Positions 36,236-47,600 of a DNA stretch of 64,000 nt are shown in pieces. The position numbers and the translations under genes were made by a program. The stretch is from Heliocidaris erythrogramma (Eukaryota; Echinodermata; Echinoidea; Camarodonta; Echinometridae). Each line of letters begins with the position of its first letter. Within the stretch, counting starts at the first letter, position 1. Below the pieces are notes generated by a model. It did no database searches and was not told the DNA's origin. It saw only the letters and a program-made list of their open reading frames with translations. Where the stretch lies: assembly GCA_025617745.1 (NCBI GenBank), contig CM046856.1, positions 42,957,049-43,021,048 of the forward strand, in the 5' to 3' direction.

Positions 36236-38435
36236 TGGACAATAGCCTATTGATATGAGCGAACATTACAACGAAGCATTAAAATTTGAACAGGGTACTG
36301 AAATTGCCCTAAAGTTGATTTTTCGAAATCCTTAGCGGTTGAATTCCGTTTGCATGAAATTAGAATTGTAATGACTTTATTGTTTGCAGGTAATTCATGG
36401 CTCTCGAATTTGATCGGCTGGGAAAAAATAAATGATTAAGTTGTAGTCCTCTCCGAAAGCTACCTTGTTTCCAATTTGGCAGTTGTGACTTGTGACACTT
36501 CGTTGGACTTGATGTATTTTTAATGTTCTTATTTAGAGTGGCAACTTTCAACAAAACACAGATGTCTGGATCATAACAGATTACAGTGATCTGTATAGAC
36601 AAAGAATTTTCTTGAGGGCTATATATGGCAACGTACTTAAATGAGCACACCTCATAATCAAACTCTTACAAGCATGAAGTCTTGCATCAGGATATGAATA
36701 CAATAACCACTTTTATTTGCCAGAACCATGAGAATGACGAGGGCAATTAGCAGTTAAGCAAATGGCCACAAAATTTGATTTTCTTGTCATTTCAGTGATC
36801 AAAGTTGTTTGAAATGGTAAAGTAAATGTAGTGCAGTAAAATTTTCAAAATGAGCAACAAGAGTGGATGATGACTGCATTTCTATAATACCAAAAAAGCA
36901 ACATTTGATAACACTGGCAATATATTTCATGTATTTCGAGAGAAACTTCCCTCTCTTTTTTTTCTTGGTTCATTAACCAGCAAGTTACCCTTCATATAAT
37001 ATCAATAGAAAAAAAATTGAGGTAGGATTTCCCTTTAAATGGTCATAGATTTGCCAAAATGGTATTTTATTTTATAATGAATTATATTTATAAGAAATTT
37101 CAAAGAAAGGGGGGGGGGGGGGGTGGGGTGGGGATATCAAACTAAATTTGCCTACAAGTTAGCAAAAGTTTTCCCACAAACAAGCAAAATAAAGAATGGT
37201 CCTCAGATTTTCAAAGTTACCTTCAGTACAGACTGTTCAAAAATAGTTAACAAAAAAGAAGAGGAACTTTTCATGATCAGTGTGCTTAGGATAAAAGATT
37301 CCTAATTGGTGACAAAGACTTTGGAAGGAATGTCACAACCTGGGGGGGGGGGGGCATATCTAATTGAGGTCTGTACATCATCTGCATTCACGAAAATGGA
37401 TAAAAAGGGTACCTTTTCAGCATTAGGTACGTTTTAGGGTATCCAAAACAGCAAAAAAAAAAGGGTATCAAATTCAGAGGTGATAAGAAGAAGATCCGCG
37501 GAAGGGGGGGGGGGGGGGAATGCATAGCAAATTGCTATGCTATACCAGGTATATTATTCCCTGCAGAGATTTACAGATGTGTAGCAATTTTGCTACATTG
37601 AACTGTGGACAATTTTAAACTGCTGACTGAAATTGGTAAATTGCTATTCAAATTTCAGTATGGCATCAAAAGGGGCCTGAGCTGTAGATCAATATGTAGT
37701 GGTACAGAAAAGTGATAACAATTTGAGGTTTCAATCCATTCAGAGCTCAAACTACAATTGTATGATCATCCCCAACCGATGAAAGTTTTCAGAATTATAA
37801 TATTATGAATAAACATTTTGTAAAATCAGATACCTGCTCATGTCCATATTCTTTAGAATTTTTTCAAGTTTAATTTGAAGATTATACCTTTTTTTCAAAA
37901 GCAACAATACCTCAATTTAATCCAACACAACTTTGTAGTTTTGTGTAGTCTGTTATATTTCTTATTTCTTGTTCTTTGTTTCATAATGTTCCTCAGAATA
38001 GATTTACTCAATAGATAGGAAAATAAAAGTGTGTGTTGATTTTTCTTCAAGAATGAAGGCTCTTGAATTTGATTCTTTTTAATTCACAATGGTGTACCTA
38101 CATGTATTTTTGCTTCAGGAATGATAAAACAAAGTGTGTGAAGTTGGCATCAACACTACTTGCAAATGGCCTATTAAAACCTAGAGTGTTGGTGGGTTTT
38201 TTAATGAAAATGAGATCAATGAATTATCATTTTGTTTAATGTCAATTTCTACACTGGAAAAAAGTACTACAGGTAATCAATCTACATGTATGTGTTTTTA
38301 ATACCCACTATGAGTACAGGTCATTAACAATGATCATCAGTACTTGATCTCTAGCTTATTTAGGTTTAATCACTAAATTGGCAGTACAAGTACATGTATG
38401 TGTAGTTATCTATTATGCTGGTAGTACTTATGAAC
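36236..38435. other. Intergenic sequence with poly-G tracts
   Basis: G runs at about 37109-37122, 37343-37353 and 37506-37518. Otherwise AT-rich, with no gene recognised. Confidence 0.45.
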
Positions 38436-39416
38436 ATGGACCCCATTCACACTCCCAGTTTATAGACCGGTCTAGAGGAACGGTTCTTCAAGACCGATTT
38501 GATTGCATACACACTCCGTGCATTTTTTATGTCTCAAATCGCTCAACGAGTCACAGTGGTCTTGTTGTTATGGCAGCTCAGGTTAGCGGGTCAAATTTTT
38601 TTGTGCGGAATTCAAACCGTATACTGCCTGCCTGATGCATTTATCTTTACATCTTACCAAGGCTTCTGTTTTTTCCACTTTCCTTTCTTTCTCCATGTGA
38701 ATATAATTCTATCATCTTGTCCTTTTTCACATTTCCTTGTGTTTTCCTTGTTTTCATCATTCTGTCATCTTGTCCTTTTTTTACCTTTTCCTTAATATGT
38801 TACACACTTTGTTTTATCATTCTATCATTTCATTTTCTCTCTGTCTTTCCTTGTTTTCTTTTGTTTTTCTTTGGTTTCATCATTCTATTGTTTTCTCTTT
38901 CTATCTTTCCTTGTTTTCTTTGTTTTTTTCATTTTTTATCATTCTATAATTTTCCCTTTATATCTTTTCTTTCTGTTCATCATTCTATCTTTCCTCTATC
39001 TTTCCTTGTTTTCTTTCTATCGTCTTCTTGTCTTTCTTTAAATTTCTTATGTTTTCTTTGTTTTTGTCATTCTATCCATTCCTATTTCTTTCTTTTCTTA
39101 TGTTTCTTTCTTTACATCATTCTATCATGCAGCGATGGCCTGCACTTATAGGAAAATCAAGGTAAATCACACGATTTCCCGAGCAACAAACACACTCACC
39201 TCCGGTTGAAGTACGCTTTAGGATCGCTTTCGCGTACACACTGCACATTAGAGCAGTCTAACTGAGACCCGTTCCTCAAGACCACCTCCCAAGTTGGTCT
39301 TCTGGACCGCTCCAGAAGACGGCTTCCTGGACCACTTACCCCAGAACCATTCTTGAGGAACGGGTCTTAGTTAGACCGCTCTAACGAAGTGAGTGTGAGT
39401 GGGCTCATGGTGTAAT
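38436..39416. mobile_element. Foldback element immediately upstream of the R-SNARE-like gene
   Basis: The left arm (CATGGACCCCATTCACACTC, then GACCGGTCTAGAGGAACGG) is inverted at the right arm (TGTGAGTGGGCTCATGG, preceded by GAGGAACGGGTCTTAG and TAGACCGCTCTAACG). A second internal hairpin is at 39258-39385 (GACCCGTTCCTCAAGACC against GTTCTTGAGGAACGGGTC-like). The interior 38700-39130 is a T-rich minisatellite of TTTCCTTGTTTTC and CATTCTATC words. Confidence 0.65.
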
Positions 39417-39687
39417 CAATGAAAGAGCAGCTTGATATTATTGGCTAAAATCCAGAGTCAGGAAGCCAGGTTGTTATTTCCTGTGTCACATAGTCATGGG
39501 ATATAATTAAGTCCAGTCTACACATAACAAAATTAAAGGTGTACTTTGGGGTTTTATATAATCTATCCTTTGATCTATTGTGTTTTGTCCACTCAGATTG
39601 TGGCTTCCCAGCATGTTGATGCAAGATCCTGTCATGTGGAGTTCAGATGTTTCTCACTCTCAGAGGCCATAGCTTAAGTCACCAACC

Positions 39688-40504
39688 ATGGGTTGCATGT
39701 GCTGCTGTTATAGATCTCCAAAGGAGGAGGAACCAAGTTCGCTTGTGAAGAAGGGTGATTCCCCGGGAGCAAGTCCAAGGAAATCTTATGGTGCTATTAC
39801 AATCCAAGAGCAGTCTCCAGATCCAAAACTAGCATCATCTCCAAGAAAATCGCCTTCTGAACTCTTATACACGGAACCACCAAAGTCAGCCCGTGTGAAA
39901 TCGCCAGAGACGACAAAAGATGAAGAGACATTGAGTTCTGGGAAATCTCCTGAGAAGAGGACATTGGCAGACATTGCAGAAGCTGCCCAAAATGTATCTA
40001 GTGCCTTCCCAACAAAAAAGAAAACCAGGACTTCCACCCCAAGCCCATCAGTCGACAATAAAAACAATGCCAAGGCAGAAGTTTTTGAGGAACGAGGAGT
40101 AGATGATGTTCTATCGATTCCTCGTGAAGGGCAGACGGGCAGTCCTGAATCAATGGAATCTGACACTTGTCACTCAATAGGTGAGGAGGAGGAGGAAAGT
40201 GAGGATGCCAGGATACTTCGGATGTTGCCGAGTGTTCTGCCATCCACCGATCCTGGAGGATCGCAGACCCACCTGGTGCCAAAGTCAACATCCCCAGGTT
40301 CATCAACTCACGATGTATCAAAGGACTCAAAGAAACAATCTAAGGCCAAGGACTTCATGAAGAAAGCTGGAAAGAATATGAAGAAAGCCAAAAAGAAAGT
40401 GGGTAAAGGGATGGAAAAGATGATTCATCATAGTAAAAAGAAGGAGGAGGAGGATACCAAAGCCCAAGGTGATACCAAAGAAAGAGCAGATTCAACAAGT
40501 ACCA
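39688..40504 (+). CDS. R-SNARE-like gene, exon 1 (start codon, acylation motif, basic patch)
   Basis: The ATG is in a good context (ACCATGG). An in-frame TAG lies six codons upstream, so the start is well fixed. 272 codons plus 1 nt; the donor is GTAAGT at 40505. Without splicing the frame would stop after four more codons. Repeated SPRKS/SP motifs (SPRKSYG, SPRKSPSE, SGKSPEK) suggest proline-directed kinase sites. The exon may have non-coding 5' exons that I cannot place. Confidence 0.85.
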
Positions 40505-43500
40505 GTAAGTACATGTAGGTCGTGTTATTAGGTGGCTGTACCTCAAGTACAGACCACCTCATGTTTTTGTAAGAATTTTTCTTTATTTTATTATTATTTT
40601 TTCTTTATTTTCATTTTTACCCACTTTTTGTACACTTTTTTGTACACACAATATCTTCAAAACGACTTTAATATTCAAATGTACTCAAATTTGGTAAAAT
40701 GGTAGATATGGTTTTTCAACATAGTCAATGCATCGAGATGGCATCTAGGCACCATTATGTAAAATTCCAACATATGCTATACATGTATCTCTGCAATAGA
40801 GAGTCATAACATAACCATATTTGGCATGATGCAAGTTACTTAAAAGAGAAATTAATTGAACGTAGGGTGCGTGCGTGTACGCACGCGTCGGTGAAGTCGC
40901 ACACGGGCAAAATCTGAAAATGCTCAAAATGGTCTTGGATCAATTTTGGGCATGTTTTAGACAATTTTAAACATTTAAAAATTTTCCACACATGCGCTTT
41001 AATATGCGCACCCGTCAATGTTCCGTATACAGCATGAAAATGACTTATGACTTGATCCTACATGATTTCTATAATATTTTCTGAAATGCACGCATGCGCA
41101 CGTACTCGCACGTGCGCACAAAAAGTAAAATATGCCCTGGATTGACTGGAATAGACTGTGCATGTGCTGTAGGGCATTGTTGAACATTTGCAATTGGTGC
41201 CTGCATTAATTCCCTCCATCCAGTACGCGCATGTGTGCAACAATATGCACATGTACGCGTATTATGTGCATGTGCGAAAATATGTAAAAATGCTTTTATT
41301 GGTCTATAATTGATTCTAAAGTTGATTTCACATCATTTTGAATTTTAAAAAATGGACTATGTACCCGTCAATGCATTTACATGTGTATGTAGGAACATGC
41401 CTACTTCGTACATCATTATTAGTTCTTTATCGCATTTTAAGATTGTTCCACAGCCCACCTCTGTAGTTGTACTTGTTCAACTCCAGTTTATATTCATTCA
41501 TTTATTTTTTAATTGTATCCCCCGGCAGAATGCCGGAGGATACTTTGGATTCAGCTGCGTTATGATGCCGCCGCCGTGTCATACATGTATTCTTGTGTGC
41601 GCTCAAACTGCCACATTCCTGGATGGATTTCTTTCAAATTTTGTATGGAAGTGTATCTTGGTCAAATCTACACATCTTTAGTTTTTGGTCATCGCACCTA
41701 TAGTTTTTGGTGATGCTGCCACCAGTGTCCCGTCTTTTATAGGGTCAAAGGTCATACTTTGGAGGATGGAGTGAGTGCAGGCCGCATTTTTGGATGGATT
41801 TCTTTCAGATTTTGTATGGAGATGTATCTTGGTCAAATCTACACATCTTTAGTTTTTGGTGATGCTGCCCTCATTGTTCCATTTTTTATAGGGTCAAAGG
41901 TCATATTTTGGATGATATCTTGTGTACGCTCTACAGGCCATATTTCTTGATGGATTCCTTTCAAATTTTGTATGGAGACGTATCTTGGTACTACATGTAT
42001 CTACTCTTTAATACTTTTTGATAATGCTGCCCTCATCTTTTATAGGGTCAAAGGTCATACTTTAGTAAATATATCTTGTGTGTGCTCTTAAGGTCACAAT
42101 TCTTGACAGATTTCTTTCAAAGATGCATTATGCTCTAATCTATACACATTGTTTTGGTAATATTGCTCCTCGTGTTGACAGTAGTCTGGGCCACTGGTGG
42201 CAGTCTCTAATCATCCTTTTGTTTGAGGGAGGTTCTTTGTCCCTCCTTTGAACAAAAGGATGACGCAAAAATCGTTGCCAGTGCCGGGGGATACATTCGC
42301 ATTGTGCGGCAATGGACATTTCTAGTTTTATTTATTTATTTTTTAATTTTTTTTTTATGGGGTCTGTCAGTTAAGGGCTTGTCACTTATCAATGGTAATA
42401 ATGATACAGTCGGTATACTGGATGAGAGTGTAAGATTTTTACCGATTAATGCTAATGAGCCGTCTGCACCAGTTGATTTTTTATTGGATTCAATATATAC
42501 TGATAGACTATAGACGTTTATTAACCTATGGGGGACTGCGTATGCTATTTGCACGCTGTTTAAGTGTGAAGCATGGAGCTTGATTAGCGGGCAGCTGTTG
42601 GGGGTGGAAGGGTCCTAGCGTACATGTAGGGCAGTGTACATTTATAGCCGTTATCTAGCATTCCTCACAGATAATATAATAACGCATTTGTTTCCAGTTG
42701 GGTCTGAGCCAAAAGTAGTCAACATAAACCCTAATTTTTCATTTTAAGATTTGTGTCTGCCCTTGTACATCACATGAAAGCTGAGAATCTGTAGTTTATG
42801 AAAATATACATGTCCCTGCATGATTGCGTTCCGTTTAAAAAAAAAAATAATATGGAAAAAAGCGCCCTCAGAGCGCGACGGGACAGAATTACTAGAAAAA
42901 GCAGTTATTAAAGTAAAAAGTGCAAGGGCATTTGAAATATAAAGTTTAGAAAACTATATGCAATATTATTCAATGCCCAATGCCAGTTCCAGCAACATTG
43001 TTATAATTGGGTTAAAATTTGAACTTCTTGGTGCAAAATTGTATTTTAAGGCACTTTGACACCCCCCTTTTAATTTTTTTTTGTAGCATAAACTGGAGTT
43101 TATAGACTGAGGTCTTATAAAGTATTGCAGCGAGTCTGCCTTGTCGCCGATAGAGGGCGACAAACATTTATTATTGAACTTTTAGCTTTTCATAACAAAT
43201 ATTTAATTTATATTACTTTTGTCAAGGATGATGCCGATTGATGAAGACTCGCTATTAAAGTTATAGACTTAGATTCGTTGTAATCAAAGTATATGATTGA
43301 AATTGGTGATTGGGTGTAAAAGGTAATGGAGTTACACAGACAAAGAAAAACACAGGTTTTGGATAAAGATTTAGGTTTGAACTCAAAAACAAAAACTCAT
43401 CTTTTATTCAACATTTTACATCATTCACAAATCTCGCCACTGTTACAATCAATAAAGTTCTTATTATAATTACTACATAACAATTCCAGTATTTATTACA

Positions 43501-44642
43501 AGTGTTTTAATGCTTTTATATCAATTCATTTCCAAAGGGAATTATGTTCTTTAATTATTATTCAATTAAGTTTCTAATGGGTGTTATATTATATAGAAAA
43601 CTTTGATCTATTACAAGGTTATACCGATTATCAGTACACGTAGTTAATTTAGTTTTAGTTTGCCAATTCTTCTAAGTTCTTACCAATTTGCGTAATAAGT
43701 TCTATACCGAGAGTAAATTAAGGATAAGAAGGGAGAGTTCTGTAGGTATAGGGAGGGAAGTTCTGTGGAGAGGGAAGTTCTATTTGGCCCGGAGGTTCTG
43801 TGGGGAATGAGCCAGCCGAACTCGTGAAAACTACTTATATTTATGCTCTCTATGCGTACGTGGGGGAAAACCTGTCTTGGCCGCATGATCTGATTGGCCA
43901 ACGCATAATCTACATTACTTACAGCGCACGACGCGCATTTTTCTACACGTCGTGAAAACCTATCTTAACGATAAATTGTTAAGAAAATGCTTATTTATTC
44001 TTCTTTCAATACATCATATAACAAATGAAATATCTTATACCAAAGACAAATCTATATTACAATGTTTTATATAATTATTAGATTATAACTTATAACAATT
44101 AATTCATAATAAGTGATTTAGTTTGTAATTCATGCTTTTGTTGGATCGAAACTTATCATAGCTAAACAATACGTCATACACGAATGCGCGTACGACGGAC
44201 TTGCTTTGTATCAAACAACGCAATAATTTCCAATATTTCTCGACACATATCAAGTAAAACATTCAGACATGTAATCTATTTTGTGAATAATTGCCGAGTC
44301 CACGGAATTCTTTAGTCTATTCGTGATCACTGATTTCATAAAAGCTATATTTGGATGTAAAGTTTGAACACTCAAATGTTGGAGCTAGCTAACTATACCG
44401 GGATTATATGTACCGGCACCTGGGAATCCAGGTAGTGCGATTTAGAAGTTGCAACAAGGTAAGCTAAGGCTTAAAAATGAACGTAAGCCTATGCATTGCA
44501 TTTATATTTCACAAAACTACGAGGAAAGAGTTTTGATATGACTTATTCATGCATATAGCTCCTCGATAAAGTTATTTACAACATTTTCTTACCTGAATAT
44601 TTCAAGTATAATAACAATGTAGAATGCAAATGGCAGGCCGAA

Positions 44643-44674
<32 letters not shown>

Positions 44675-47600
44675 GGAGAGAAAGAGAGCAAGAGAGGATG
44701 GTTCTGCCAAGACTATCAAACAGTGTATATATGCGTAATAAAAGTAAAGAGACGGGGTCGGCTCGTTACAGTATCAATGAACTATCGTTCCTTCACTTCT
44801 GTACCATTAAAATTGGTTCCCTTTATATTTCGAGAAGAATTGTGATATGTTACTTTTTTTCCGTCCCGTCGCATTTAGTGGGTATTTAAGGGATTTTAGG
44901 CGTGACGGGACAGAATTTTGCATGGAAAGTACAGTCCCATGTATGTCATTTGATGTAAGTATACTTTTTTTTAACCTTAGCAAGTTATTAATTCATTTAA
45001 TTTGAATAAACAATAGAGATTCACACTTTTCTTACCTGAACAATTTGGTTCTACCACAATTTTTTAGAGAAAAGAACTATTTGATGGTATAAAAAATTTC
45101 TTTTCAAAAGCCCCATTTGTTTTGTACATGTACATGGTGCAAAAGTGTCCACCCTCTCCAATGATTTTCATCTCTTTAATTTGAATCAACAATAAAGCTT
45201 GCCACTTCCCTGTGCCTTAACATTTTATTTCTAGCATAGTTTAAAAGAAAAAGGTATAGTTGGATGATATTTTAATTTTTTGTATAAATCCCCAATGATT
45301 TTGTACATGGTGCAAAAGTGTCCGTCCCATCGCATTCCGTCCTTTCATGCGACACCCATTCCATCCTTTCGTGCGACACCAATTCATCAGTTTTCAAATA
45401 AAAAAAATTTGATTGGGCCAAAGTCTTAGCTTCATGGTTGAATGTCATATATGATGCACCACGCGGTACCCCGGGGTACCACGTTGTGTAGCGCCATCTC
45501 ACGTCCACTCGAGTACAACCCCATTATGAATGCAGTGCGTGTACGTAGTCATTCCCAATGCATGTTAACAGTGCAGTGTTATTATGCATGTTGTACGTGC
45601 ATGCACTGCTGCTCGCGCATGCTAGCTAGTCCTCCCAAGCGCAGTGGCTATAGCGCTAGCTCCCGCGGCTTTAGAACTTGATTTTATTTCACTTCTTCCT
45701 AAAAAACATCACATCATCGTTACTGTATTTTAGCTGTCAAACTTTCAAACTTAGACAATGGTGGAAGGTGATGGTGGATACGGAAATTTACTGTAAGGGA
45801 AAGGACGTAAAAGACGGAAGATTTCAAGGACCGAGAAAGTTGAAAGAGCACGATATCGTGCAATACAGAAGTTGGGGGACGAGCAGGCCGCTGATCTGTG
45901 TACATGGTCATGATGGTAGCGGTTTTTAGGAAGGCGAGTGACGGGGAAGACAAGGAGCAGGCTGATGGTGTTATTATGACCCTGCTGGCCCAAGCCCTCT
46001 CTCAAATCGAAGAAATAGAAATCAATAACAGAATAATTACTCAAAACAACAATGAATTTGAGAAAAATGCATGACTTATAGGATTTTTTACAAGAACATA
46101 GGACACAATTAAATGTTGAAAAAATCACACCAAAATAATTTCCCACTTTTTGGTAACCCAGGGTACAGCCCTAAAAAAAAATTAAATAATTCAACAAAAT
46201 GGCCTATTTTTATTTGGTACCCCAGGGTACCATTTATGTCATCATATGCTCTATCATACTAATCAAAAATCACAATACGTAGCTAGTCTTCAGTTTTAAC
46301 TTCGATAGAATTTTACTTTGAATCTGTCTTACAAAATTTCACCATTCTATCGTTCCGTCCCGTCGCGCTAACAAAAAATGTTTTTACCATAGAACGGAAT
46401 TACGATCAGTCTTGTTTGTAGTGGAATTGTTCTTCAATGTAAACTTATTATATAAGTATAAAGATATGCAGCAAGTAGCATTTCTTATTTTCTTGTGAGG
46501 AGAATAAGGATATTGAATCTGAATTTTTACGTGTCAGTGTATGGAGATTACATCATCAAAAAAATATTGGACGGTTTTACCAAAAAATATAGTGACCGTA
46601 TATGGTTAGGTTGCCCCTGTAAGTCACGCCTATTTGACCTGGATATAAATGATTGTGCGCATGCAGCTAACGTAACGTCCCAATGAAATTGCACTGCGTT
46701 TGTGACCGTATATGGTTAGGTTGCCCCTGTAAGTCACGCCTATTTGACCTGGATATAAATGATTGTGCGCATGCAGCTAGCGTCTTGTCACAATGAAATT
46801 GCACTGCGTTTGTGACCGTATATGGTTAGGTTGCCCCTGTAAGTCACGCCTATTTGACCTGGATATAAATGATTGTGCGCATGCAGCTAGCGTGACGTCA
46901 CAATGAAATTGCACTGCGTTTGTGACCGTATATGGTTAGGTTGCCCCTGTAAGTCACGCCTATTTGACCTGGATATAAATGATTGTGCGCATGCAGCTAG
47001 CGTGACGTCACAATGAAATTGCACTGCGTTTGTGACCGTATATGGTTAGGTTGCCCCTGTAAGTCACGCCTATTTGACCTGGATATAAATGATTGTGCGC
47101 ATGCAGCTAGCGTGACGTCACAATGAAATTGCACTGCGTTTGCGACCGTATATCGTTAGGTTGCCCCTGTAATTCCACGCCTATTTGACCTGGATATAAA
47201 TGATTGTGCGCATGCAGCTAGCGTGACGTCACGATGAAATTGCACTAGACTGTAGATCTACATGTAGAGACGTACATCTAAATATGTTAACGGTTCTGTG
47301 TTCTTGGAATTTAAACATTAACTTTTCTTGTTGTCATGGAGACGAACTTCCAGTTTGCACTTATTTATTAATACAAGCTTCGATTGCCATGACAAGATTT
47401 CTACAAAATGGGGAGTAGAAATCTTGTGGAGTAGGTCTAGATCTAATGTAGATATAGATCTAGACTCTAGTCTATCTAAATAATTATTATAATATTGGAT
47501 GACCATTTTTCGTGGAATACGGGAAATTATTACCTATATAAGGCATTTTAGCGGCGCATTAAAAACGCATATTTTTGTCCGCTTGATTTGCGCGTGCAAT

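Noticed and set aside
38717-39151. 144-aa Phe/Leu-rich frame resembling a membrane protein
   Set aside because: Low-complexity T-rich minisatellite inside a foldback element; hydrophobicity is a by-product of T-rich codons.
39786-40330. Antisense open frames opposite the R-SNARE-like exon 1
   Set aside because: The sense frame has a fixed start, a good splice donor and a matching downstream exon. The antisense frames are shadows.
46594-47248. CRISPR-like regular repeats
   Set aside because: The 110-bp units are contiguous with no unique spacers, and the window is clearly eukaryotic.
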